Assembly (NCBI GenBank): GCA_002105175.1
Contig: MCGE01000040.1
Location: 62,001-126,000, forward strand
DNA: 64,000 bases
Reading direction: 5' to 3'
Source of the DNA: Absidia repens
Lineage: Eukaryota; Mucoromycota; Mucoromycetes; Mucorales; Cunninghamellaceae
Shown: positions 54,336 to 63,626 of the stretch, piece after piece
Layout of the letters: each line of letters opens with the position of its first letter
How positions within the stretch are numbered: the stretch's first letter is position 1
Made by a program: the position numbers and the translations under genes
Notes under the pieces: generated by a model
Databases searched by the model: none
Told to the model about the DNA's origin: nothing
What the model saw: only the letters and a program-made list of their open reading frames with translations

Positions 54336-55820
54336 ATGTGGTCAAGTCATGGCTCTTTCCGACAAAATCAGAACACCCGCCTTACGCCTAACTCCGGTCA
54401 GACGTGGGCCCAAATTGCACAAGCCACTCCCCAACACCAACGCTCCGCCAGAGTGTCCCTCCTCGCCAACACTACATCCACACCCACCACGGCAACTTCC
54501 ACCAACACCTCCAACATCATTCGCACCAGACTCTTTCGCACCGGTCGAAACGATGGCTCCTTTTTCGTTGACGTCTCTTCTCGTCCTGAATCTGAGTCCG
54601 CCCTCTTCCAGCTAATCCTCAAGCAATTCCCGTCCTGTCGAGGTGCTGCACCCTTCCGCGAAGGGCGTCGACGCTTCATCGAAGTTAATTTGGATCCTTT
54701 GCAACCAATCGACATCTCCACCTTCAAGACTACTGGACTCAAATTTGCCGATGGTAAGCAAATCCTCCCCTCTGTCGCCCTCCCTGACCGTGCCAACCCC
54801 AAGCGGGTCACCCTATCTCGTATGCCTTTCCTGTCCAAAGACGAAATCCACCAAGGCCTCACCACTACCCTCAAACTATACGGCAAAGTCATTGATGTGG
54901 GTGTCCTCACAGACCCCATCTCTGGTATGTACCTCGGCTCCGGTTACGCCATTATAGATACAACTACTCCTCAAACTGGTTCCCCTTACCCCCCCCTAGT
55001 CCATAACCTACCTTGGCCTGGCCTTCAAAATGGCTTTCTCGCCACGTGTGAAAGTATGACCAATTTCTGCAAATACTGCCACAAAGATGGTCATGTCCGG
55101 GACAACTGTCCTACTGCTCCCCCAATTCGTCTCTGTTACAACTGCAAACGTCCTGGACATATTGCGGCATACTGCCCTGACACCTCTTCCCACCTTGAAG
55201 CTCCTCCCACCTCTGTTCCTTCTCCCATGCTGACTCACCAGCATTCAGCTGCCGCCACCCGACTTTCCCCTAGTGCGCTTGCTAATCAACAACCAACTCC
55301 TACGTCGGCTTCCAATTCGCCAGCCCGCTCCGATGCCTCCACCTCTGATGATACTCCCGAAGATCAACTTCAAGAAGGTTCCTCCTCTCCATCTTCAGAT
55401 TCTGATGACTTCTCGGAAATCAACCAAGCAATTCGGGATACGGGATCCCCGGCAGGTAATTCTAACATGGAAGTTTCTTCTATTATTAGTAACCACGGAC
55501 CCTCAACCTCGGACGACCCTTCCACAACTGATGCCGCCGACTTCACCCTCTTCCCGGACACCCAACATCAACCCAGCTCTCTCACTCCGCCACCCACGAC
55601 GCAAAAACAGTCATCCACCAACCTTCAAGAGGATCGGTCTTTTTTACAAGACCACAACACTTCATCCTCCTCAAAAAAAGCTCGTACGACAACTGAAGAC
55701 CTTCACGATCGACTACTCCGACTCGCTCACCCCTCATCCACTTCTGACACACCATCGTCGGCCTCCCCTCGTCGCTCCGCTCGCTTTGACTCCCACCCAC
55801 CCATTAATTATTTTAAATAA
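54336..55820 (+). CDS. LINE ORF1, gag-like nucleic-acid-binding protein
   Basis: A 494-residue frame if started at the ATG at 54336, which lies in the target-site duplication, not in the element (MWSS, then HGSFRQNQNTRLTP). Two zinc knuckles, CKYCHKDGHVRDNC (about 245-258) and CYNCKRPGHIAAYC (about 267-280), follow an RRM-like region with FFVDVSSRP and RRFIEVNLDP. The C-terminal ~190 residues are Ser/Thr/Pro-rich with acidic clusters. The protein should coat element RNA in ribonucleoprotein particles (family role). The stop is followed after two bases by the ORF2 ATG. Confidence 0.85.
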   Translation: MWSSHGSFRQNQNTRLTPNSGQTWAQIAQATPQHQRSARVSLLANTTSTPTTATSTNTSNIIRTRLFRTGRNDGSFFVDVSSRPESESALFQLILKQFPSCRGAAPFREGRRRFIEVNLDPLQPIDISTFKTTGLKFADGKQILPSVALPDRANPKRVTLSRMPFLSKDEIHQGLTTTLKLYGKVIDVGVLTDPISGMYLGSGYAIIDTTTPQTGSPYPPLVHNLPWPGLQNGFLATCESMTNFCKYCHKDGHVRDNCPTAPPIRLCYNCKRPGHIAAYCPDTSSHLEAPPTSVPSPMLTHQHSAAATRLSPSALANQQPTPTSASNSPARSDASTSDDTPEDQLQEGSSSPSSDSDDFSEINQAIRDTGSPAGNSNMEVSSIISNHGPSTSDDPSTTDAADFTLFPDTQHQPSSLTPPPTTQKQSSTNLQEDRSFLQDHNTSSSSKKARTTTEDLHDRLLRLAHPSSTSDTPSSASPRRSARFDSHPPINYFK

Positions 55821-58800
55821 TTATGATAGATACGAAACCAATCAACTTTAAAATGGGGTCCCTCAACTGTAGGAGCCTCATTAAAATTAATTCACCAAAG
55901 ACCCGTACCGACATGATCAGATACCTCTACTCTCAATCACTATCCATACTAGCCGTCCAAGAATCTCATGCTACCGAAACCCACCAGCCCACCCTCAATC
56001 GACACTTTCCCCACCACAATCAAACATTATGGACATCTAACTGTGGTCTTATATCCTTTTCCCCTGACTATCAACTTAACTCAATTCCTTTCACAACGAA
56101 CTCACGATGCTTAGCAGCACGTATTACCAATCCTGCTAACCGTTTCCCTCCTTTCTTTGTTTTAGTGATATATGCACCTTCCACCTCTCCCTCCGATCGA
56201 CAACATTTCTACGCCCAGCTCACGTCCCTGTTACATGCACCTACCAGCCCCCTCCCACTTGATCAACTAATTATTCTGGGCGATTTCAACTATTCACTTA
56301 TCTCACCCAATCGTACACTGCATCGTGTGGGCGAGTGGTCACGTCTACTATCCACCCACTTCACGAATTGCCTCTCCATCCACTCAGACAACCACCTCCT
56401 TCCCACCTTTCACCATACGGTGGCTCCCCATCCGCCCACGATTGATCACATATTCGCCTCTCACACGATGGCACAGTCTGTATGCTCATCCTCCGTTGAA
56501 TTTATGTCTCCCGTGTGGACGGATCATTGTCTTATTACGGCCACTTTCCAACTTCATTCGAATACACCCATCGGCAAAGGAGTTTGGCGTGCGAACCCCA
56601 TCTTCACCTCGCACAAAGCTTTTCAACATGCTTTACATACACACCTCAACAAAATTATCCCTGCCCTCGACTCCTACACTCCACAAGCTCAATGGGAAAA
56701 AATTAAAACATCTGTCCGACAATTTACAAAACGCTATGGCAGGACTCATACAAGTTGGCGCATTAAAACGCTTAAATCCCTCCAAAGTGGTCGAAATGCC
56801 CTTCTTCGCACGAAATCCAACACTCCCTCCATCAAACGTCAATTGTACTGGCACAACCAACTTATCGCACATCTTCAACAGGAACAGACCTCCATCCTGC
56901 AATTACGATCTCACACACAATGGGTCGAAAAAAGTGAAAAGTCCCCTAAATACTTAGCTCGCAAGATTCGAACACGCCAAATCCAACAAACCATGCCAGC
57001 CCTCCACAATCCACACTCTACCAGTGAATCCGAGCGTACAGACGACCCTGAAATAATGAAACGATATGCCTCAACTTTTTACAACAACCTATTCGCCAAA
57101 GAACCGGTCCAACAATCGGCTATCGATTCAATCCTCGCACACATACCAGCTTCCCGACAACTTACTCAGGAACAACAACACAATCTTACCCGCCCCTGCT
57201 CACTACTCGATCTTCAACAACAGGCGGCGCGATGCTCCACCAACAGTAGTCCTGGGCTTGATGGATTGGGTTATGCCTTTCTCTCTCTAATCTTTGCACA
57301 CCCTTTAGCTACCCCTATTGTACTTCAGGTATATAATGATGCTCTTTCTGGCAATGGATTCCCTCCCTCTTGGCAAGACATCACAATGAGGTTGCTTCCA
57401 AAAAAAGGCGATTTAGGGCTTTTAAGAAACTGGCGGCCCATTTCCCTGATTAACTGTGACGCAAAGATCTTCACCCGACTCATCAATACCAGGCTGGCAC
57501 CATTAGCAGGTAAAATACTGACTTCATATCAAACTGGCTTTGTTCCCTCGAGGTACATAGCCGACAACTTTTTCCTATTACGGCTTATCATGCATCTAGC
57601 GCCTCATACGACCCCCTCTGCCATTGGGCTGCTCCTTGACCAAGAAAAAGCATATGACAGAATTCATCCCTCCTATCTTCGTCAAACCTTGATTGCCTTT
57701 GGTATACCCTCCTCCTTTTGCCATATGCTTATTACATTATTTTTTGGCAACCGCCTTCAGGTAAACATTAATGGACATCTCACTAACCCCATCTTCCAAG
57801 AAAGAGGTCTCCGTCAAGGGGACCCTCTCTCTCCAATCCTCTTTAACTTTGCTTTAGAACCTTTATTGCGCGGAATCATGGCAAATCCCCGTCTTCAGGG
57901 AATATCCACTCTTGGCCAACCCTCTCCGATCACAACCAAGGTACTAGCCTATGCTGATGATATATGCCTTTTTCTCCAGAAGCCTTCCGAGTTTACTGCT
58001 GCGCAAAGTCTCCTCCACACCTATTGTAACGCCTCAAATGCTAAACTCAACATTGACAAGACTCAAGCCTTCTCCTTGTCTGGCGAAAGACTCCCGGAAT
58101 GGCAACCGGTGCTCCTTGAACATCAAATCACTCAATGGTTCGACAAATTCTCACCAACCTACCTGACCTACCTTGGCTATCCCCTGGTATATACACCCGC
58201 TCACCTGAATATTGTTGCCCACACCCTCCTCGCCAAAATAAACCGTATTCATTTTCACCTTTCCCTTCGCCACCTTACCTTCCGTGGGAAAGTCACCACT
58301 TGTAACGCCCTCTTTTCCTCCAAGCTATGGCACATCATGCGACTTGTCCCCCTTCCCACATGGTTTTTTCGAGCCGCTCGCTCCTCTCTGGCTCGTTTCA
58401 TCAATGGCACCAAAATACTCACACGCTTCTCAGTGGAATTCTTATGCCGCCCTATCAGTCACGGTGGTCTGGGCCTCATAGATCCACAGGCACAACAAAT
58501 TTCTTTGCAACAACGCTGGCTACCCTACTTCCTGTTACCTCTGACCTCCCACAGCTCACCCCTCTCTGTCTGGATTCACACATTTATCACCAATCTACCT
58601 ACACATCACAATTCTCTTTTCCCTTTTATCCTCCCCAACTTTAGATCTACTGACTGGCTCCCTTTCCACTCTCCTTTCCGTCTCATTACTCACCTTCTTT
58701 CCCTTTTACAAATAGACATAAGTCAACTATCATGGACACTACAGATGTGTTTGGATGCTCCGATGTGGTCTCTCATGGACTTACCTTCCTCCCATGGGCT

Positions 58801-59870
58801 CTATAAAAAACGCTATCGCTTTCTGCGTGGCTCGGATTTGTTTGCCAAGGCACCGTCCTCCATTAGCCTGACACCACGACCCAACATCGCCAATGACCTT
58901 CCCATAGGACCCACATACATTCGACAGCTCCTCTCAACCCTCTCCCCGACACCACGTTTTTCCCCTCTACCTTTCGTCACTCGGTTTTTTGACACCGCCG
59001 TTGGGCCACCGCACCAATCCACACCTGATCTCGGGACGCAAATTTGGCACCTCCTCCAAACACGCCGCCTTTCCAGCCACGACATCCGTTTCCTCCATTT
59101 CCAATCCGTTCATCCCCTTCACCATGGTCCTCCCTCTATACCACCCAAAAGCTGGTCTCGGTTTTGGAAACTACGTTTAACCCCCTCTGCCCGCAACACA
59201 TGGTTCCGGCTAATCCATCACAAATGGCCGGATCTTACTCGCCTACACTATTTCATGCCCCACCAATTCCCCTCCACTCAATGTCAATATTGCCTCGCTC
59301 CCCTTCAAGACACCAAACACCTCGCACTTTTGTGCCCTTCTCGTGCCGAGGTCTGGTCGACAGTCTGGACAACTGTGATACCCAATCATGATCTCGACCT
59401 CGACTCCCTTTGGATCGCCCTCCTCCACCTCCGACCACCACCCGCATCCTTCAACGTCCCCCTCTCCTTCTGGCACCAATTCCTCGGCATCACCCTTCAT
59501 GCTATTTGGACAGCCCATTGGAACAAGATTTTCCATAACGTCCCTTTCTCCCCCCATCGATAGCTCAAAACGCAATCTCCCTCCTGTCCTCCGAACCCCT
59601 TCTGGCTCCATCCACCCTGTAGTTCCCTGTCTGTTGGCCTTTTGTCTGTTCTCTCTCCCTCTAGCTTACTATCCCCCTCCCACTCTCAGTTTAGCTTACC
59701 CCCCTCCCTGCTTCCCTCTCTCATCTCTATATAGCCTTTTATCTCTTTTCCTACACCAGTTGATCTTTTCCCCCATTTTTCTTTTATATAACTGGACACC
59801 TCTCACTGTGACGTGACCCCAGGTCTTTTATTCAAATAAATAAAACGACATTATACAAAAAAAAAAAAAA
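54348..59870 (+). mobile_element. Apparently complete L1-like non-LTR retrotransposon (LINE)
   Basis: A ~5.5-kb element with two long open frames, a 3' UTR and an A14 tail (59857-59870). Exact 12-bp target-site duplications ATGTGGTCAAGT flank it (54336-54347 and 59871-59882). The uninterrupted target occurs in related blocks at about 45270 and 50278 (CAATGTGGTCAAGCGGGG). Two frames with a CCHC gag-like protein and an APE-endonuclease/RT/zinc-finger protein fit the L1 or Tad-like groups of fungi (family knowledge). Both frames are undamaged, so it may be active or very young. The 5' end may be slightly short, see ORF1. Confidence 0.92.
55823..59563 (+). CDS. LINE ORF2: APE endonuclease and reverse transcriptase
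   Basis: A 1246-residue open frame. The N-terminal exo/endo/phosphatase domain shows GSLNCRSL, LAVQESHA, ILGDFNYSL, PTIDHIFAS and WTDHCLIT (residues ~10-245). The reverse transcriptase has LLPKKGDLGLLRNWRPISL, LLLDQEKAYDRI, ERGLRQGDPLSPILFN and the catalytic AYADDICLF (about 707-715). A C-terminal zinc-binding region, C-x2-C with HLALLC (about 1155-1170), corresponds to zf-RVT. It nicks target DNA and reverse-transcribes the element. It starts two bases after the ORF1 stop (TAA-TT-ATG) in another frame, so translation probably relies on termination-reinitiation. No internal stops or shifts seen. Confidence 0.94.
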   Translation: MIDTKPINFKMGSLNCRSLIKINSPKTRTDMIRYLYSQSLSILAVQESHATETHQPTLNRHFPHHNQTLWTSNCGLISFSPDYQLNSIPFTTNSRCLAARITNPANRFPPFFVLVIYAPSTSPSDRQHFYAQLTSLLHAPTSPLPLDQLIILGDFNYSLISPNRTLHRVGEWSRLLSTHFTNCLSIHSDNHLLPTFHHTVAPHPPTIDHIFASHTMAQSVCSSSVEFMSPVWTDHCLITATFQLHSNTPIGKGVWRANPIFTSHKAFQHALHTHLNKIIPALDSYTPQAQWEKIKTSVRQFTKRYGRTHTSWRIKTLKSLQSGRNALLRTKSNTPSIKRQLYWHNQLIAHLQQEQTSILQLRSHTQWVEKSEKSPKYLARKIRTRQIQQTMPALHNPHSTSESERTDDPEIMKRYASTFYNNLFAKEPVQQSAIDSILAHIPASRQLTQEQQHNLTRPCSLLDLQQQAARCSTNSSPGLDGLGYAFLSLIFAHPLATPIVLQVYNDALSGNGFPPSWQDITMRLLPKKGDLGLLRNWRPISLINCDAKIFTRLINTRLAPLAGKILTSYQTGFVPSRYIADNFFLLRLIMHLAPHTTPSAIGLLLDQEKAYDRIHPSYLRQTLIAFGIPSSFCHMLITLFFGNRLQVNINGHLTNPIFQERGLRQGDPLSPILFNFALEPLLRGIMANPRLQGISTLGQPSPITTKVLAYADDICLFLQKPSEFTAAQSLLHTYCNASNAKLNIDKTQAFSLSGERLPEWQPVLLEHQITQWFDKFSPTYLTYLGYPLVYTPAHLNIVAHTLLAKINRIHFHLSLRHLTFRGKVTTCNALFSSKLWHIMRLVPLPTWFFRAARSSLARFINGTKILTRFSVEFLCRPISHGGLGLIDPQAQQISLQQRWLPYFLLPLTSHSSPLSVWIHTFITNLPTHHNSLFPFILPNFRSTDWLPFHSPFRLITHLLSLLQIDISQLSWTLQMCLDAPMWSLMDLPSSHGLYKKRYRFLRGSDLFAKAPSSISLTPRPNIANDLPIGPTYIRQLLSTLSPTPRFSPLPFVTRFFDTAVGPPHQSTPDLGTQIWHLLQTRRLSSHDIRFLHFQSVHPLHHGPPSIPPKSWSRFWKLRLTPSARNTWFRLIHHKWPDLTRLHYFMPHQFPSTQCQYCLAPLQDTKHLALLCPSRAEVWSTVWTTVIPNHDLDLDSLWIALLHLRPPPASFNVPLSFWHQFLGITLHAIWTAHWNKIFHNVPFSPHR

Positions 59871-59882
59871 ATGTGGTCAAGT
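59871..59882 (+). repeat. Right target-site duplication of the LINE
   Basis: ATGTGGTCAAGT, identical to 54336-54347, directly after the A14 tail. A thirteenth base (A) could be shared but cannot be told from the tail. Confidence 0.92.
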
Positions 59883-61100
59883 GGGGTAGGACGTTGGCTG
59901 ACATGCTAGACCCCAAAATAAAACAAATAATAATAATAAAAAAAAAGGAACATCTCTAACGGGTATCGGTTGGATACGTAAATTTAAACTAGGGTACGAT
60001 GGATGGAGGGTTGGGTCTAAAATAAACTGGAGAGAAGCCATTTCTGGATGATGAGAACCATTTGAAGGGGAAAGTTAACATACTTAAAACGGGATTTGAA
60101 ATTACAGAAAAACCAATGCTAAAGTGAGAGGAGACCGTCTTTTTCTGAAAAAAAAAAAAAGCAAAAGAAGACGCATACATTTTATTTTGTATCTTTCAAG
60201 CATGACATAAACATTAAAACGGGATGATCAATACTAATCTAAGTGAAGTGCGCAGGGGATGGGAGAGAGAGGGAGAGAGAGAGATGGTAAACAAGGAGAA
60301 TGAACTAGACGAAATAAAAAAAAAAAAAAAGACAGCAAAATATTTTATTCAAACGTAGAGATTAACTATGACAAACTAATACTAAGCTAAGCAAATGGCG
60401 GTTTCATGACAATCTTCACCAAGATGAGGTTCTAATCTATTGGTGGTTTCTAAATCCTGAATCCAAAATGAAAGAGGTTCCCCATGTACTTTGTATTGCA
60501 TTTTACAAAATGCCCCTGATTCACTTTCTAACCATTAATCCAGAATCTCCAGCACTGCAATGAGGCCTTGAATAATGTTGATGTTTTGAAAAATAAAAAA
60601 AAAAAGGAAGCAGGAGAAAAGTAAATAGAAAATAGAAGATCATGTGCGTCGGTATTTGAATCTTCCGGTAGCTTCAAAATGAAATCTCTGTTATGTATAG
60701 TTTAGTGACATTCTCTTATATATGTAGATATATACAGAATACCATAGAATCAAATAAATCAAATGAGGTGATTTTGTACGATTTTGTATTTTTTTTAAAA
60801 CTATTTATTACAATAGCCTAAACAAAGAAAACTAGCAAAAGAGGAGGAAAAAAAAATAACAAGGAGTCAAACTATAATTGTTTATGACACCAGCTTCCTT
60901 TGCTGTCTTGGATGGTTGTGATGAAATACGTTGTAATAAGCATATAATGACAGTCGTTCGGAAGGACAAGGGGAAAAATAATATGAGAGAGAGGATGTCT
61001 TCGGTAAAAAACGCATCGCGTGGCGTACAAGATATGGAGGAGAGCGGCGTTTAAACTAAGAAATTCAGGAACCAAAAAACCGTATTTCAAACAAAGAATC
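59883..61100. repeat. Segmental duplication block, copy 2 (interrupted by the LINE)
   Basis: Continues the 54240-54347 piece and is collinear with 45280-46490, including GGAACATCTCTAACGGGTAT, GGTTGGGTCTAAAATAAAYT, the SINE-like repeat and GATATATACAGAATACCAT. Similarity stops close to 61100, about 300 bp before the HET gene. Confidence 0.82.
60330..60575 (-). repeat. SINE-like repeat, copy 10
   Basis: Same insertion as copy 9 in the duplicated block. On the minus strand: TGGATTAATGGTTAGAAAG, TGAATCAGGGGCATTTTG, GTACATGGGGAACC and TTTGAATAAAATATTTTGC. Confidence 0.72.
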
Positions 61101-61413
61101 CCCTCTGCTTCACCTGTCAGATCCGATAAAAAGAAGAAAGGTATCTTAGTTACAGAAATAAATTAATATCCATCCAAGACGATGAAAAAAAAAAGCAGCA
61201 TATCTGGATTTGTGTTTTTCTTTTTTTTTGGGGGGGGAAGATATGAAAAAAATAAAATAAAATAAAGTGGATTCTATTGGGTTCGTGTGACGCACATCCT
61301 TGGTGTAACTTTTGGTCCTGATCAAATGCTGGTGCTCCCCTCCCCGTCCTCAAATACACCGCATGTAGGCTGGTTTTTTCCTTTTTGTTTTTATTTTCTT
61401 CCTCCTTTTCCTT

Positions 61414-63626
61414 ATGACGAAAGACGCCCAAGTGGAACAGCGTATGAAAGGTATATATAGCATCATGTCGCAGCACGCCCCTCCAAAAAAAAGGGATATT
61501 CATTAATATCATTTTCTTTTTCTTTTTTGTATCTATCCATAGAGCAATCTTACACTCAGCAACAACAAAAATCATTCCAAGTTGTTCTTGTGGATATCCA
61601 ACGGGCGGCGACCGACTGGGAGATCCATTGCGTGGAAAAACCTCTGGACGCACACGATCTCCAATTTGTAGCGCTGTCTTACCGGTGGGGGGAACTCGAA
61701 GAAACCATGGTGGATACCGAAGTTGGCTATATTGCATCCATCACCTCTTTTTTACTCCAAGATTTTTTTCGGCTTTGCCAATGGATCACGATGGAAACCG
61801 ATCTCCGACATCTCCAATATCTGTGGGTGGATGCGATTTGTGTGGATCAAACCAACTATGAGCGACGCAAATCCACCATTTATCAAATGAGCAACATTTA
61901 CGAAAAAGCCACTTATATTCTGGCGGTGCCTGATCTCCATTTAAAATACTTGAGGAACATCAGTACCGATAACCATGAGCTCATCAATTCCTCCGCGCTG
62001 TATTGGAAGGAGATTTATTTCCTGATTCATGGCCAGATCGATGCCTTCCTTGCCCTGGAATCTGCCCGTCTTGACGAATACAAGGTTCCCAAGGACGCAA
62101 CCACACGACACTTGCTGAAAACATATACGGATTATTTAACCGATGGTATGACAACCTACCGGGAACACCGATATCGATATAATCCAGAGGAAGCGTTGGA
62201 CCATTTATTTGAAATCAGTCAAGCATCCTCATCATCATCAGTACCTCACCTCGATTCTTCTGGTGACATGACCAGCAGCAACCTCCATGATCAACCATCT
62301 CAGGCGGATCCTACACCACCAACAACAACAAATAGTAGCAATGATGTTTTTATGGAGCAATTTGGGCGTTGGCATCGATGCGATAAAAAGGAGGCATGTC
62401 CTTTGACGCTTTTCCATTCCGAGGAACATTTGTATTCGTTTGAAGACGGAAGCGACGATTTTATGGCGGCCGACCGGAGTGGCAACAACCGTCAATGGAA
62501 GCAACAGATTGATGAACGAAGTCGTCGGATTCGGCAATCCATGGCGTTTTTGGGTGATCTCATTATCGACTGGTCGTCTCGTGTGTGGGTGATTAGTGAA
62601 TACAGTATTGCCAAAAGAAAACAAAAAAGTTCTCTCAAGTACTGGTTTCTTCAACTGGATCCCGAAAAGGACTATGGTCTTGGTGGCCTCCGGTTTTTTG
62701 AATTCAAATTCGACGATCCTTCGTTTTCTGCCATTCAACAGACCCGCACCTCCTCGCGGTTAGTGGGTATGCCTGACACTGCGACGTCCGACCCGGTGGC
62801 ACTCAAGTTTCATCAGACCTTGATTGGCCAATTGAACGACCAACCGTTTTTAGAAATGATGTTGAAATCCAAGGCGAGCAAGAACGAAGATCGGTTTTAT
62901 GCAGTGTTCCCGCTCACAACGAAATACAAGCACATGATCACCGACAAGACCCTCGTAGCAAGCTGGCAGATCCATACCATGGCATCGGTCAAGTTAAAAC
63001 TGTACGAGCTGATGGATACCAAGGACAAATTGAATCTGTTGTATTTAACGGGCAATTACTATACACGTCGTGGAGATATGATCTTGCCCACGTTTGCAAC
63101 ACCGACCTTATGCTGGTATGTGCCTACAGAATACCTGGTTGGACAACACAAAGGAAATCAACAACATGAGCCATGTAATTTTGATCTTGATGATCCATCC
63201 ACCCTACAATTATTCATCAACAAAAACAACAACAGCAGCAGCAGTGATAGTGATGATGGGCTGTTGTATCATCTCAATGTGAAACCAATGGAATATTACC
63301 TAGCATCGAAGCCACCTCAACGTGTGGATTATGTGAAACGAAAAAAAGCAACGGTATGTAAGCGTCTTGATCTGGATGTCAACATGGATATGCTTGACGT
63401 GGTTTGTATTCCTGCGTTCGGTGACATGGTCATGAAAGCACATGCGAATGACGACGACGACGAGGACTGGTCATCGCATGCTATTTGTCTGGTTGGAAGT
63501 ATGGAAAAGAACAAATGGGTGTTAAGTGCAATCCACCCGGATGATTTTGTTCCTGAAGAAGGAGCGCCTGGCTGGACTCATCATCATTGTGATAAGAGTA
63601 CGCATACTGGTTTTAATATATATTGA
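61414..63626 (+). CDS. HET-domain (heterokaryon incompatibility-like) protein, paralog 2
   Basis: Exons 61414-61450 and 61543-63626, with donor GTATAT and acceptor CCATAG, give 706 residues. The 37-nt first exon (MTKDAQVEQRMK) has the same length and phase as in the paralog at 5405-7530, which supports both models. HET blocks: FVALSYRWG (54-62), YLWVDAICVDQ (105-115) followed by QMSNIYEKA, and DWSSRVWVISEYSIAKR (about 356-372). ETMVDTE and ATYILAVPDLHL are nearly the same in both proteins. An inserted Ser/Thr/Asp-rich stretch (about 240-285) is absent from paralog 1. The C-terminal half is conserved between paralogs (LMDTKDKLNLL) and unassigned. A role in self/non-self recognition is family inference only. 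Confidence 0.88.

Larger units (their letters stand above)
36960..54347 (+). repeat. Tandem array of segmental duplications carrying secreted-protein genes
   Basis: Blocks recur in head-to-tail order: GGGCGTTCAGGGATAATCAG, the promoter, an MMKSI gene, a 3' region with GTCTGTGTGCTGAAAAG, an (AAT)n stretch with CTATTCTACAAGTCAACCCC, a TM/coiled-coil gene remnant, GTGAGCATAAACTGTGCATC, a B2 pseudogene, AATAAACAAAAAGCTTCCAC, and the ATGGCATCAAC block. Genes lie at 37186, 40507, 43095, 44351, 49681 and 53410. Units are unequal: the one starting 43095 lacks a B2 copy, and the one starting 44351 is expanded by the 45.2-46.5 kb block. Confidence 0.85.

Noticed and set aside
54301..54615. ORF starting ATGGCTCTTTCC inside the LINE 5' end
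   Set aside because: It is in another frame from the zinc-knuckle protein and stops within ~90 codons; it is a shadow of ORF1.
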